Shown one piece after another: positions 1-8,378 of a stretch of DNA of 64,000 nucleotides. The notes under the pieces are model-generated. The model was not told the origin of the DNA and searched no databases. It saw nothing but the letters and a program-made list of their open reading frames with translations. This DNA is from CAYFKJ01 sp964528595 (GTDB taxonomy: Bacteria; Pseudomonadota; Alphaproteobacteria; UBA2966). How positions within the stretch are numbered: the stretch's first letter is position 1; every line of letters begins with the position of its first letter. Made by a program: the position numbers and the translations under genes. The stretch spans positions 1 to 64,000 of the forward strand of contig CAZGTM010000001.1 of the NCBI GenBank assembly GCA_964528595.1. Reading direction: 5' to 3'.

Positions 1-334
1 TCTTGTCGATTTCAGGATTGATCAGCGGCTCGCCCGAGCCGGAGAAACAACAGAGATTGACGAAGCCCTTGGTCTTTTCGACGACGTCCTTGACGAGCTG
101 AGGATCCATCAGGATCGTTTTCTGGCCCTTACGGTAATCCAGGCTGAAATGGCAGGTCTTGCAACGGAGGTTGCAGCCGTCCGCCGCCCGGAAAGTAATC
201 TGATGGATGGTCGAGGGTGGAAACCGGTGTTCGATCCAGAAATCCAGCTTGTCCTTGCCGTCCTCTGGCAGCCAGGCCAACGGCTTCACGGCCCGTTTGA
301 GGGCTCCGCGCGCTAAATCACTGGTCGTCGCCAT
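1..334 (-). CDS. radical SAM domain protein (3' end cut by window edge)
   Basis: The reading frame on the minus strand starts at an ATG at 334 and runs off the window start after about 111 codons, so only the N-terminus is seen. Around residues 52-59 it has CNLRCKTC, the CxxxCxxC motif that binds the [4Fe-4S] cluster of radical SAM enzymes. A Gly-Ser-Gly-Glu-Pro stretch near residue 103 fits the GGEP region that contacts SAM. The GAGGAG-type ribosome binding site just upstream supports this start. The family includes many SPASM-type and peptide-modifying enzymes. The substrate cannot be told from this fragment. The gene is divergent from the acyl-CoA ligase at 569. Confidence 0.75.
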   Translation of the reverse strand, partial: MATTSDLARGALKRAVKPLAWLPEDGKDKLDFWIEHRFPPSTIHQITFRAADGCNLRCKTCHFSLDYRKGQKTILMDPQLVKDVVEKTKGFVNLCCFSGSGEPLINPEIDK

Positions 335-491
335 GATTGACCTCTCCTCGTCGCCGGCCCGTCGTCACGTCGCCAAGGCGCAAACACCGGTTCCAAACCG
401 ATTTGGCGGATGGTATCCGAAGGCTTCGGGGAAGGCAATCAACCGGGCGTGTAACAGGATTCGATGAATTTTACCCTTTCGATAGAATGGC

Positions 492-521
492 TTGATGGGC
501 AATGGCGGGGATGAATACAAT
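492..521 (+). promoter_or_regulatory. candidate sigma70-type promoter for the acyl-CoA ligase gene
   Basis: TTGATG (492-497) and TACAAT (516-521) are separated by 18 bases and lie about 48 bases before the ATG at 569. The 235-base gap between the divergent radical SAM gene and the ligase holds nothing else I can name. The call rests on a visual consensus match only. Confidence 0.4.
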
Positions 522-568
522 CACCGATACAGTTGTAACCAAGTACCGGCGCCCGAGAGTAACTCCCG

Positions 569-2188
569 ATGACCGATTTGATGATTGATGAGGCGCGTCT
601 GCGAAAGGAAGCTGAGCAGGGTCTTTGGCCCGGCACGGTTCTGACCGACTACGTTGACGCCTTCGTTGCCGACCGGACGCACTCAGCCGCAGTGGTGGAA
701 TATCGGGCGGACTCCGGAGCGGAGACGGTTCTCGGTTTTGCCGAGCTCAATGCCAAGGCGTCGCAAATCGCCCGTGGCCTGGATGGTCTCGGTGTGCGGA
801 AGGGTGATTTCGTCTCCTTCCAGCTGCCAAACTGTTGGCAGTTCGTGGCGATCCATCTTGCATGTCTGAAAATCGGTGCGATAAGTAATCCGCTGATGCC
901 CATCTTCCGCCACCGCGAACTCAGCTTCATGCTCTCCCACGCCGAGGCCAAGGTGTTTATCGCACCTGACACTTTTCGCGATTTCGATCACGCCGACCTG
1001 GCCCGCCGTCTGGCCGGGGAAATCCCATCGATAGAGCATGTGTTCATTGTCAGCGGTTCCGGCGACGACGCCTTCGAAGCGGCCTTTTTCGAGAACGACA
1101 GCGGCAAGGCGTTTGAAACCGGTTCCGCCATGGGGCCCGATGACGTCATCCAGCTATTGTACACCTCCGGCACGACGGGAGAGCCTAAGGGCGTGCTCCA
1201 CACCTCGAACACGCTGCTGTCTTCCATCGTCGAATTCAACCGCCGGCTGGGCCTGACCGCGGATGACGTGGTGTTCATGCCGTCGCCGTTGGCCCATCAG
1301 ACCGGCTTCGCCTACGGCATGATGACCTCGCTGCTGCTGGGTGCGCCGCTGGTGACCACGGACGTATGGGACCCGGCTGCCGCCGTCGACCTGATCGAGC
1401 GCCATGGCATTAGCTATTCCTTCGCCGCGACGCCGTTTCTATCGGACCTGGCCAATTTTCCCGGCGTCGAAAAGCGGAATTTGGCGAGCTTCCGCACTTT
1501 CGTGACCGCCGGCGCGCCAATCCCGCCGACGCTGGTCGAAACCGCGCGCCGGGCGCTTGGGATAAATCTGGTGGCGGGCTGGGGCATGACGGAGGTGGGA
1601 ATTTCCACCTCGACGCTGATCGGCGATGGCCGCGAGGCGGATACGGACGGTCTGGCCGTACCGGGCAGTGAGGTGCGCGTGGTCGGCGACGATGGCGGCG
1701 AACTGCCCCATGGCGAGAGCGGCCATCTGCAATACCGCGGTTCCGTGACCTTCATCGGTTATTACAAGCGGCCGCAACTTTACGCCGTCGACGCGGACGG
1801 CTGGTTCGATACCGGCGACATCGCCCGCATGGACGGTGCGGGTTACATCCGCATCATCGGGCGCGGCAAGGACATCATCATCAGGGGCGGCGAGAACATT
1901 CCGGTGGTCGAGGTCGAAAATCTGATCCACCAAATGCCCGAGATTTCGGATGTCGCCATCGTCGCCATGCCGGATGAGCGTCTGACGGAAAGGGCCTGCG
2001 CCTTCGTCACCTTGCACGACGGAGCCGGGCTGGACCTGGATGCCCTCAGCACATTCCTGAAAACCAAGGACCTAGCCGTTCAGTACTTGCCCGAGAGGCT
2101 GGAAGTTTTGGACGAGATGCCACGCACCGCCAGCGGTAAGATCCAGAAATTCGTGCTGCGCGAGCGGGCCGCGGGGTTTGGGGCCTAG
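569..2188 (+). CDS. AMP-forming acyl-CoA ligase (cyclohexanecarboxylate/benzoate-CoA ligase-like)
   Basis: This 539-residue protein belongs to the ANL superfamily. Such enzymes activate a carboxylic acid with ATP to an acyl-adenylate and then form the CoA thioester. Visible motifs are the P-loop-like YTSGTTGEPKG (about residues 197-207), GWGMTE (about 337), the DTGD hinge region (about 413), RGGENI, and the C-terminal catalytic-lysine region SGKIQK near 522. Length and motif order are complete. The N-terminal part resembles the family annotated as cyclohexanecarboxylate-CoA ligases. The real substrate (aromatic, alicyclic or fatty acid) cannot be fixed by eye. The stop lies 3 bases from the convergent GntR gene. 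The context of 2-oxoacid and aromatic-type enzymes favours an aromatic or alicyclic acid, which is inference. Confidence 0.85.
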   Translation: MTDLMIDEARLRKEAEQGLWPGTVLTDYVDAFVADRTHSAAVVEYRADSGAETVLGFAELNAKASQIARGLDGLGVRKGDFVSFQLPNCWQFVAIHLACLKIGAISNPLMPIFRHRELSFMLSHAEAKVFIAPDTFRDFDHADLARRLAGEIPSIEHVFIVSGSGDDAFEAAFFENDSGKAFETGSAMGPDDVIQLLYTSGTTGEPKGVLHTSNTLLSSIVEFNRRLGLTADDVVFMPSPLAHQTGFAYGMMTSLLLGAPLVTTDVWDPAAAVDLIERHGISYSFAATPFLSDLANFPGVEKRNLASFRTFVTAGAPIPPTLVETARRALGINLVAGWGMTEVGISTSTLIGDGREADTDGLAVPGSEVRVVGDDGGELPHGESGHLQYRGSVTFIGYYKRPQLYAVDADGWFDTGDIARMDGAGYIRIIGRGKDIIIRGGENIPVVEVENLIHQMPEISDVAIVAMPDERLTERACAFVTLHDGAGLDLDALSTFLKTKDLAVQYLPERLEVLDEMPRTASGKIQKFVLRERAAGFGA

Positions 2189-2191
2189 GCT

Positions 2192-2935
2192 CTATCCGTC
2201 GAGCGGAATGGAGGCGCGGTAAATATAGCGGTCCCCACGCAGGAAAAGGTGCGTGACAGCAGCGACATTGTCCTTTTCCGCGACATACCGGTTTTCGACA
2301 AAATAAAGCGGTGCTCCAAACGATACCTGTAGAAGGGCCGCGAGATCCCGGTCGGCGACGGTGGCTTCGACGGTCTGATCCATGCGGCAAAGGTTCAAAC
2401 CGCAATTCCGGCGCATGACGTCGACGAAATTCCGGTTGCCCGCCATCGTGCGTTTGCCGATGCCGCCGAAGATCTCCACCGGGCCGTAATTCACGTGATA
2501 CGAAATCGGCGTGCCCTTCAATCGGCGCAGCCGCCGCATCGACCAAACCGCCTCGTCGGGGGAGCGGCCCAAAGCGGTCGCCACGGCGGGCGGCGCGGTT
2601 TCCCGCCGGACATCAAGCACCTCCTGCTTGATCGGGTGGCTTGTGGCGCTGGCTGTATCGAGCCATTCACGGAAGTTGCCGGATACCTCGATCTCGACGC
2701 GCTGGCCCTGGGGCGGCGGATTGACGACGGTGCCGACGCCGCGCCGGCCTGTCGTCCAGCCGTCATTGGCCAGTACCCCCAGCGCCTTGCGGATGGTGAT
2801 GTTGCTGACGTCGAAGATGCGTTCAAGTTCGGTGACCGGCGGAATGGTGTCGCCCTCGCGGTACTGTCCGCTCAAGATGCGCCGGCGCAGGGTCTCGGCG
2901 ACCTGGCGGTATTGCGGTAGCGCCTGGGTGGCCAC
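2192..2935 (-). CDS. GntR family regulator with UTRA ligand-binding domain (HutC type)
   Basis: This 247-residue protein has an N-terminal winged helix (about residues 8-75, with the GntR signature ILSGQYREGDTIPP followed by TELERIFDVSNITIRKAL). The C-terminal domain of about 150 residues has the UTRA fold pattern of the HutC subfamily, which binds small effectors. It is the last gene of the tightly packed minus-strand set E1alpha, E1beta, E2 and the AhpD-like gene, 9 bases after the AhpD-like gene, so it is probably co-transcribed and controls that operon. HutC-type regulators bind GT-N-TA-N-AC-like palindromes, and a GTATAC-centred palindrome lies at 6711-6728 upstream of the operon. The effector, perhaps a 2-oxo acid or acyl-CoA, is unknown. 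Confidence 0.85.
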   Translation of the reverse strand: MATQALPQYRQVAETLRRRILSGQYREGDTIPPVTELERIFDVSNITIRKALGVLANDGWTTGRRGVGTVVNPPPQGQRVEIEVSGNFREWLDTASATSHPIKQEVLDVRRETAPPAVATALGRSPDEAVWSMRRLRRLKGTPISYHVNYGPVEIFGGIGKRTMAGNRNFVDVMRRNCGLNLCRMDQTVEATVADRDLAALLQVSFGAPLYFVENRYVAEKDNVAAVTHLFLRGDRYIYRASIPLDG

Positions 2936-2944
2936 GAAACGGTC

Positions 2945-3286
2945 CTACTTGGCGAACTGCTCGAAGGCCGCCAACGCCTCGGCCCCGTAGACGGCGGCCG
3001 GTCCACCGCCCATTTCGATGGCGACGCCGATGGTCTCCGCGACCTCCTCCTTGCTGGCGCCGTGTTTGGCGCAGGCCCGGGCGTGGTAGGTGATACAACC
3101 CTCGCAATGGGTGACGACGGCGATGGAAAGCGCCATCAGTTCCTTGGTTTTGGCGTCGAGCACGCCGTCGGCCGAAGCGCTTTGCATCAGGCCGCGATAG
3201 GCCCCCATGAGGTCGGGCGCCGCCTGATAGAGGTTGCGGGCGTTGAGGTCGATTTCCTTGGCGCGTTCGACGTAGTCCTTTGACAT
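2945..3286 (-). CDS. AhpD-like / carboxymuconolactone decarboxylase family protein
   Basis: The protein is 113 residues, typical of the single-domain CMD/AhpD family. It carries CEGC at residues 61-64 followed by His68, the CxxC...H arrangement of the redox-active AhpD members. The redox motif argues against a plain gamma-carboxymuconolactone decarboxylase. The gene sits 9 bases after E2 and 9 bases before the GntR gene, so it belongs to the 2-oxoacid dehydrogenase operon. In Mycobacterium, AhpD is reduced through the lipoyl group of a 2-oxoacid dehydrogenase E2. A similar link here is possible but is inference. CMD-like proteins are also often annotated only as alkylhydroperoxidase-domain proteins. 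Confidence 0.8.
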   Translation of the reverse strand: MSKDYVERAKEIDLNARNLYQAAPDLMGAYRGLMQSASADGVLDAKTKELMALSIAVVTHCEGCITYHARACAKHGASKEEVAETIGVAIEMGGGPAAVYGAEALAAFEQFAK

Positions 3287-3295
3287 GACTAACTC

Positions 3296-4510
3296 CTAAG
3301 ATCCGGTGGCCATGGCGGCTTCCGGGCATTCCAGCAGGGCGGCGAGATCGTTGATGAACAGCGTGCCGTCGGCGCCGTCGATGAAGCGGTGATCGAAGCT
3401 GAGACTGCAGGCCAGCATCGGTCCGACGCTGAGCTCGCCGTCGACTGCGCGTGGACGGTCGTTGATGCGCGACATCCAGAGCGTGGCGGTCTGAGGCGGA
3501 TTGATGATGGGCCGCGTCGACAAGAGCGTGGCGCGCTCCAGGTTGCCGGTATTGGAAAGCGTGAAGGTGCCGCCCTGCATGTCGCCCGGCATCAGTCGGG
3601 CATCGCGTCCGCGCCCGGCGACATCGGCGACGGCGCGTGCCGCCGAGAACAGCGACATGGTATCCATGTTGCGCACCACCGGCACCAGGAGGCCGTTGTC
3701 GGACGCCACGGCGATGCTCATGTTGACGTCGCGGTGCAACAGCAATTCGCGGTTTTCCTCGTCGATGGTGGCGTTGAAGCGGGGGTGCCTGACCAGCGCG
3801 CGGGAGGCGCAGACGGCGAACAGGGCGGCGTGGGTCAAACGAACACCCTCAGCTTCCGCCGCAGGGGCGAGCTTCGCCAGCAGTTCCTGAATGCCGTCGG
3901 CCCTGACTTCGAAGCTCATGGTCGAATGCGCCAGGGTGTGCACCGACTGGCTCAGCCGTTCGAAAGCGGCCATCCGGGGTCCGCTCAAGCCCTCCCGCGT
4001 GACCTCCGGCCTGTCTGGCGAGGGCCGTGCGGCGGTTGCCGGGGACTTGGCGGTAAACGCCTCCAGATCACGCTTGAGAATCCGGCCCTCCTGGCCACTG
4101 CCGCTGACGGCAGCGAGATCGATACCCATTTCCGCGGCCAGCTTGCGCGTGGCGGGCGCGGCGATGATGGCAGCGGCCTCGGCGGGGGCGGGCGGCGGGG
4201 CTTTGACTTCCGCCGCCGCCGTTGCTTTAGATTTGGTCTTCGCCTTCTTTTCGGGTTCCGCCCCGACGCTGCCGTTGCCGTCGTCGATGCGTACGAGGAT
4301 TTCGCCCACCGGGATGGTGTCACCGGGCTTCCACAGAAGCTCGACCACCTTGCCCGAGCGCGGCGCGGGCAGTTCGACGTCGACCTTGTCGGTGCTGATG
4401 GTGGCGATCTCGTCGTCTTCGACGACCTGGTCGCCCTCGGCGACGGTCCAGGCGATCAGCAACGCCTCGCTGATGCCTTCGCCGATGTCCGGCAATCTAA
4501 ATTCAAACAT
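3296..4510 (-). CDS. 2-oxoacid dehydrogenase E2 (dihydrolipoamide acyltransferase)
   Basis: The 404-residue E2 subunit moves the acyl group from E1 to CoA. It has one lipoyl domain at residues 1-78 with lipoyl Lys42 in STDKVDV. An Ala/Pro/Lys-rich linker follows, then a peripheral subunit-binding domain at about 125-160 (RKLAAEMGID and EGRILKRDL). The catalytic domain carries SFDHRFIDG, with His374 and Asp378 as the active-site pair. The start ATG at 4510 shares one base with the E1beta stop (TGATG), so translation is coupled. An open frame continues upstream through E1beta but is only a shadow. One lipoyl domain and the overall form suit a branched-chain or acetoin-type complex. No E3 gene is in the window. 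Confidence 0.9.
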   Translation of the reverse strand: MFEFRLPDIGEGISEALLIAWTVAEGDQVVEDDEIATISTDKVDVELPAPRSGKVVELLWKPGDTIPVGEILVRIDDGNGSVGAEPEKKAKTKSKATAAAEVKAPPPAPAEAAAIIAAPATRKLAAEMGIDLAAVSGSGQEGRILKRDLEAFTAKSPATAARPSPDRPEVTREGLSGPRMAAFERLSQSVHTLAHSTMSFEVRADGIQELLAKLAPAAEAEGVRLTHAALFAVCASRALVRHPRFNATIDEENRELLLHRDVNMSIAVASDNGLLVPVVRNMDTMSLFSAARAVADVAGRGRDARLMPGDMQGGTFTLSNTGNLERATLLSTRPIINPPQTATLWMSRINDRPRAVDGELSVGPMLACSLSFDHRFIDGADGTLFINDLAALLECPEAAMATGS

Positions 4511-5496
4511 CAGAATTCGAACTCCATGGTGCGCTGCATCGCCTTGCGGATGCGCGTCTTGTTGGGTCTGTAAACTTCGTCGCCGATGCTGAAGTGATAG
4601 GGCACGTCGGGGGCGGCGACGCGCTGGATCGGCGTCTTGAGGTAGCCGAAGGCCTTTTCCTGGATGACGGCGGCCAGTTCCGCGCCAAAGCCCATGCTCA
4701 GCGGCGCCTCGTGAACCGTCAGCACGCGTCCGGTGCGCTTGACCGATTGCAAGATGCAGTCGATGTCGAAAGGGATCAGTGTGCGCAGGTCGATGACCTC
4801 GATGTCGTAGCCTTCCTCGTCGGCTAAGTCGTCGGCGATCTCCGCCACCCAGTGACGGATGGGGCCGTAGGTAATCACGGTTGCGTCGTTGCCGGGCCGG
4901 ATGATGTGGGCCTTGCCGAGGTCGGCGGCCTGGCCGTCGGCCTCGAAATCGGCGCTCATGGCGCGGTAGAGGGGTACCGGCTCGCAGACCAGCACGGGAT
5001 CGGGATCGCGGATGGCCGCCAGCGTCAGGCGGTAGGCGTCCTCCGGCGTCGCCGGCGCCACGATCTTCACGCCGCCGTGGTGTACGAAGTAGGCTTCGAC
5101 GCTTTGCGAATGCCAGAGCCCGCCCTTGATGCCGCCGAATGACGGTGCGCGGATCACCATGGGGCAGCTGTATTGTCCGCCCGAGGCCCAGCGATAGCGT
5201 GCGGCGCAAAACATGATGTGCTCGAAAGCGTCGTGGATAAAGCCGGAGAACTGGATTTCGGCGATCGGTTTCAGGCCGTAAAGCGCCATGCCGACGGCGT
5301 GGGCGACGATGCCTTTTTCATCCAGCGGCGTGTCGATGACGCGGTGCGAGCCGAACCTCTGCTGCAAGCCGGTGGAGGTGCGGAAGATGCCGCCGGCCTG
5401 GCCGACGTCCTCGCCCATCAACACGACGTCCGGGTCGTGCTCCATCTCGTGGCCCATGGCGGCGTTGATCGATTCCAGTACGGTGAACTTCGTCAT
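4510..5496 (-). CDS. 2-oxoacid dehydrogenase E1 component, beta subunit
   Basis: The protein has 328 residues, the usual length for E1beta. The N-terminus is typical of the transketolase-like pyrimidine-binding domain (VLMGEDVGQAGGIFRTSTGL). The Tyr-Arg-Trp-Ala-Ser-Gly-Gly-Gln stretch resembles branched-chain 2-oxoacid dehydrogenases. The C-terminal transketolase domain is complete (VIDLRTLIPFD, LTVHEAPLSMGFG). With E1alpha it decarboxylates the 2-oxo acid using ThDP and acylates the lipoyl group of E2. The gene overlaps E1alpha by 4 bases (ATGA) and abuts E2, so the three subunits are made from one transcript. The substrate could be branched-chain or aryl 2-oxo acids; sequence alone does not decide. 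Confidence 0.9.
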   Translation of the reverse strand: MTKFTVLESINAAMGHEMEHDPDVVLMGEDVGQAGGIFRTSTGLQQRFGSHRVIDTPLDEKGIVAHAVGMALYGLKPIAEIQFSGFIHDAFEHIMFCAARYRWASGGQYSCPMVIRAPSFGGIKGGLWHSQSVEAYFVHHGGVKIVAPATPEDAYRLTLAAIRDPDPVLVCEPVPLYRAMSADFEADGQAADLGKAHIIRPGNDATVITYGPIRHWVAEIADDLADEEGYDIEVIDLRTLIPFDIDCILQSVKRTGRVLTVHEAPLSMGFGAELAAVIQEKAFGYLKTPIQRVAAPDVPYHFSIGDEVYRPNKTRIRKAMQRTMEFEF

Positions 5497-6656
5497 CGCC
5501 CGCCCTCCGGCCCGAGATCATCCAGGAGCGCCGCTTTCTGTTCCTCCAGCATCCAGGTGAGTTCCTCGAAGGTATCGTCGAACATGCTTTCCGGTTCAGG
5601 GAAGGGCATGTTCTCCGCTGTTTTGATGGAGGCGGTCATGTCGGCCTCACATTTTTTCCACAACGCCTTCTCTTCCTTGGCTGTCCAATAGCCCTTGTTC
5701 TCGAGATATTTGCGCAGGCGGACCAACGGATCCCACGGCTCCCAGGCCGCGACGTCCGCTTCGGTGCGGTAAAGATCGGGATTGTCTGAGGAGGTATGAA
5801 AGCCCATGCGGTAGGTGACGGCCTCGATCAGGGTCGGACCGATTTCGGGGGCGAGTTCACGCGCCTCCTTGGTCACGGCGTAAACCGCCAGAGCGTCGTT
5901 GCCGTCGACCATCAGGTTGCGAACGCCGTAAGCATCGCCCTTCTCGGCGAAGGTGGCGGAGGCGGTCTGGGTGTCTGGCGGCGTCGAAATGGCCCAGCCG
6001 TTGTTTTCGCAGATGAACACGACGGGCGGCTTGAAGACGCCGGCGAAGTTCATGCCGCTGTGGAATTCGCCGCGCGAGCTTGACCCATCGCCGAACATGG
6101 CAAGGAAGCGGGTCTTATCACCCTTGATCCGGGCCGCCCAGGCGGCGCCGCAAGCGTGCGGGATGTAGGAGCCGACTTGGGTCGTCATGGGCACGACGTT
6201 GAGCCGCCGGTCACCCATCAGCGTGGGCAGGCGGCGGCCCTTGAAAGGTTCGTCCCGGCGGCCGAAGAACTGGGCGAAGAGCTGCACCAAGGGTGCGCCG
6301 CGCAACAGCAAAGTACCGGGGTGGCGGTAACCCATGAAAATCCAGTCATCCATGGAGAACGCCAGGGTGGCGCCGTTGTGCACCGCCTCAAGGCCGCGGT
6401 GGGGTATCCAAAACTCGACCCGGCCGGCGCGCTGCAGCTTCCAGCCGCGCTCGTCGATAGCGCGGACCAGGACCATGGTCCGGTAGAGATGCAGCAGGCT
6501 GTCGCGGTCGAGATCCGGTTCGGGTAAATCACCGGTCAGATTGCCGTTCTGGTCGATGACCTGGCGGATGTTGCGGCTTGCGGCTTCATCCAGCGGGCAG
6601 GTGATTTTCGGTTCCGCCTTCTTACCGGTTTTCGCACTAGCGGGTTTTCGGGCCAA
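5493..6656 (-). CDS. 2-oxoacid dehydrogenase E1 component, alpha subunit (TTG start)
   Basis: The 387-residue E1alpha binds ThDP through GDG at residues 189-191 and NN at 218-219, the GDGX(24-27)N motif. The loop YRMGFHTSSDNPDLYR matches the His-Thr-Ser region that, in branched-chain E1alpha, contacts cofactor and the lipoyl arm. The start is a TTG at 6656, chosen because a strong GAGGAGG ribosome binding site lies at 6663-6669 and the next in-frame ATG is 60 codons downstream, inside conserved sequence. The Lys-rich first 20 residues are probably an unstructured tail. This is the first gene of the five-gene operon. The likely promoter region holds the palindrome at 6711-6728. Confidence 0.88.
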   Translation of the reverse strand: MARKPASAKTGKKAEPKITCPLDEAASRNIRQVIDQNGNLTGDLPEPDLDRDSLLHLYRTMVLVRAIDERGWKLQRAGRVEFWIPHRGLEAVHNGATLAFSMDDWIFMGYRHPGTLLLRGAPLVQLFAQFFGRRDEPFKGRRLPTLMGDRRLNVVPMTTQVGSYIPHACGAAWAARIKGDKTRFLAMFGDGSSSRGEFHSGMNFAGVFKPPVVFICENNGWAISTPPDTQTASATFAEKGDAYGVRNLMVDGNDALAVYAVTKEARELAPEIGPTLIEAVTYRMGFHTSSDNPDLYRTEADVAAWEPWDPLVRLRKYLENKGYWTAKEEKALWKKCEADMTASIKTAENMPFPEPESMFDDTFEELTWMLEEQKAALLDDLGPEGGR

Positions 6657-6662
6657 CGCCGT

Positions 6663-6669
6663 CCTCCTC
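6663..6669 (-). promoter_or_regulatory. ribosome binding site that supports the TTG start of E1alpha
   Basis: Read on the minus strand the bases are GAGGAGG, a near-perfect anti-16S match, 6 bases upstream of the TTG at 6656. There is no ATG at suitable spacing, so this site decides the start. Confidence 0.65.
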
Positions 6670-6710
6670 GGCTTCCAGAGGGCGAATTCGGGCCCTCCGG
6701 CTTAAAAGGT

Positions 6711-6728
6711 ATATATGTATACATATAT
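6711..6728. promoter_or_regulatory. 18-bp perfect palindrome, candidate GntR/HutC operator
   Basis: ATATATGTATACATATAT is its own reverse complement and is centred on TGTATACA. It lies 55-72 bases upstream of the E1alpha start, in the only space available for the operon promoter. On the minus strand TTCAAA (6730-6735) and TATACC overlap its two sides with 17-base spacing, so a bound protein would block RNA polymerase. HutC-subfamily GntR regulators bind GT...AC palindromes, and the operon ends with such a regulator. The assignment to that protein is inference. Confidence 0.55.
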
Positions 6729-6780
6729 GATTTGAAGGCGGTGATCCAGCCCAATAATTCACGCGACAGGATCGGCGGCG

Positions 6781-8163
6781 CTAGATCACGGCGCCCGGAT
6801 TGAGGATGCCCATGGGGTCGAGCGCCAGCTTGAGCGTGTTCATCAGCTCGATTTCGGCGGCGGTGCGCGAGTGGCCGAGGTAGTTGTGCTTCATGCGTCC
6901 GATGCCGTGCTCCGCCGCCACCGAGCCTTGGAAATCGCGCACCAGTCCATAGACCATGTCCTCGGCGGGTTCCTTGTCCTCGCGTTCAAAACCTTCGCCG
7001 CCGAAGATCAGGTGAATGTTGCCGTCACCGATATGGCCGAAAAAGACCGGTGTGGCCTCTGGCCATTTCTCCAGCAATGCCGATCGGCAGCTTTCCACCC
7101 AGGCATCCATGCCGGTGGTCGGGATACTGACGTCGAAGTTTCCGAACGCGCCGTGGTGGCGGACGATCTCACCGGCCGCGTCGCGGATTGCCCACAGGGC
7201 TTCGGTTTGGGCCTGCGAATTGGAAACCACGGCGTCGGCGACGACGTCCTCTTCCATCATGCCACCGAGGAACTGCTCCAGATCCTCGCGGTCGCGTTCC
7301 TCGTCAATGCCGCGGGTTTCGATCAGAACGTAGAGCGGATAGCCCTGCTGCAGCGGCGCGCGCAATGAAGGCACCGCCGACATCGCGGTGTCATGGAAAT
7401 CCCGCCACATCACTTCGAAGGCCGAGAGATTAGCGCCCAGGCCCGGTCCGGCCTCGCGCAGCAGGCGGATGACGCTGTCGAAATCGTTGAGCCCCGTGAA
7501 GGCCACGTTCAGGCTTTTGGGCAGGGGTCGCAGCCGGAAAATGATCTTGGTAACGATGCCGAGCGTCCCTTCCGTGCCGATGAAGAGGTGTTTGAGGTCG
7601 AAACCGGCGTTGTTCTTGATCAGCCGGTTGGTGGCGTCGATCACCGTACCGTCGGCCAGCACGACTTCCAGTCCCAGGACCTGGTCCCGCGTCATGCCAT
7701 AGCGGATCACCCGGTTGCCGCCGGCGTTGGTCGAGACGTTGCCGCCGACCTGGCAGGACCCCCGCCCGCCGAGATCGAGCGCCAGCAGGAAGCCATGCTC
7801 TTCCGCATGGTCCTGGGCTTCCTCCAACGTCGTGCCGGCCAGAACGGACATGGTGGCGCCGTCGGCATCCAGCTCGACGACGCCGCGCATGCGCTCCAGC
7901 GACAGAGCGAGCGTTTCGCCGATGGGCACCGCGCCGCCGGCGAGGCCCGACAGGCCGCCCTGCGGCGTCACCGACTGGCCCGCCGCCGAACAGAGCTTCA
8001 TGACCGCCGACACCTCGTCGACCGAGGCCGGCCGGGCGACGGCCAATGGCGTCGCCGCACCCCAGCCGCTGGTGTCCGTCGAATGACGCTCCCGGGCGTC
8101 GTCGTCCGTCAGCAATCCGTTATCGCCGAGAATATCTCGCAGGCCTTCCAGCAGCTCGCTCAT
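6781..8163 (-). CDS. FAD-linked 2-hydroxyacid dehydrogenase (GlcD / D-lactate dehydrogenase family)
   Basis: The 460-residue protein has an N-terminal PCMH-type FAD domain (about residues 35-215; GGLSGLAGGAVP, GGNVSTNAGGNR, IGTEGTLGIVT). A C-terminal FAD-oxidase domain ends in FGHIGDGNIH and the EHGIGRMK metal/substrate motif. These enzymes oxidise D-2-hydroxy acids (lactate, glycolate, 2-hydroxyglutarate, mandelate-like) to 2-oxo acids and pass electrons to a quinone, cytochrome or ETF. The ATG at 8163 is chosen over an ATG at 8214 because AGGACG lies just upstream of it. The gene is divergent from the phenylglyoxylate-dehydrogenase-like cluster, which suggests it supplies the 2-oxo acid used there. 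That link is inference, and the substrate is unproven. Confidence 0.85.
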   Translation of the reverse strand: MSELLEGLRDILGDNGLLTDDDARERHSTDTSGWGAATPLAVARPASVDEVSAVMKLCSAAGQSVTPQGGLSGLAGGAVPIGETLALSLERMRGVVELDADGATMSVLAGTTLEEAQDHAEEHGFLLALDLGGRGSCQVGGNVSTNAGGNRVIRYGMTRDQVLGLEVVLADGTVIDATNRLIKNNAGFDLKHLFIGTEGTLGIVTKIIFRLRPLPKSLNVAFTGLNDFDSVIRLLREAGPGLGANLSAFEVMWRDFHDTAMSAVPSLRAPLQQGYPLYVLIETRGIDEERDREDLEQFLGGMMEEDVVADAVVSNSQAQTEALWAIRDAAGEIVRHHGAFGNFDVSIPTTGMDAWVESCRSALLEKWPEATPVFFGHIGDGNIHLIFGGEGFEREDKEPAEDMVYGLVRDFQGSVAAEHGIGRMKHNYLGHSRTAAEIELMNTLKLALDPMGILNPGAVI

Positions 8164-8323
8164 GGTTCGTCCTAAATGAGAAGTGGGGTGAACAGTCTCG
8201 ATGAATGCCAACACAAATTCCCCGTTCCGACAACAGTTACCGATGCGTGTGGAGGAAATTTCGTAATTTCAGAGGCCTACAAGCGAGTTTCAATTAATTC
8301 CATATAAAATATAGGGTTATTGC

Positions 8324-8378
8324 GCAATTGCCCCCTAAATTGCAGAATGCGCGCCGGGGGTCACGGTCCGGTCGGACC
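8324..8378. promoter_or_regulatory. divergent promoter region with two dyads
   Basis: The 239-base gap between the hydroxyacid dehydrogenase (minus) and the padE-like gene (plus) is the most AT-rich part of this neighbourhood around 8290-8325 (TATAAAATATA). It contains GCAATT-N8-AATTGC at 8324-8343 and GGTCCG-GT-CGGACC at 8365-8378. These could be operators or, for the second, a 5' leader hairpin 24 bases before the padE start. No regulator gene is adjacent. No clear -35/-10 pair was assigned. Confidence 0.35.

Noticed and set aside
2192..2935. GntR gene as regulator of the acyl-CoA ligase at 569
   Set aside because: Possible, but the ligase promoter region shows no copy of the 6711-6728 palindrome, so control of its own operon is the better supported idea.
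4511..5209. Upstream extension of the E2 frame
   Set aside because: It lies inside E1beta in another phase; the lipoyl domain starts at the ATG at 4510.
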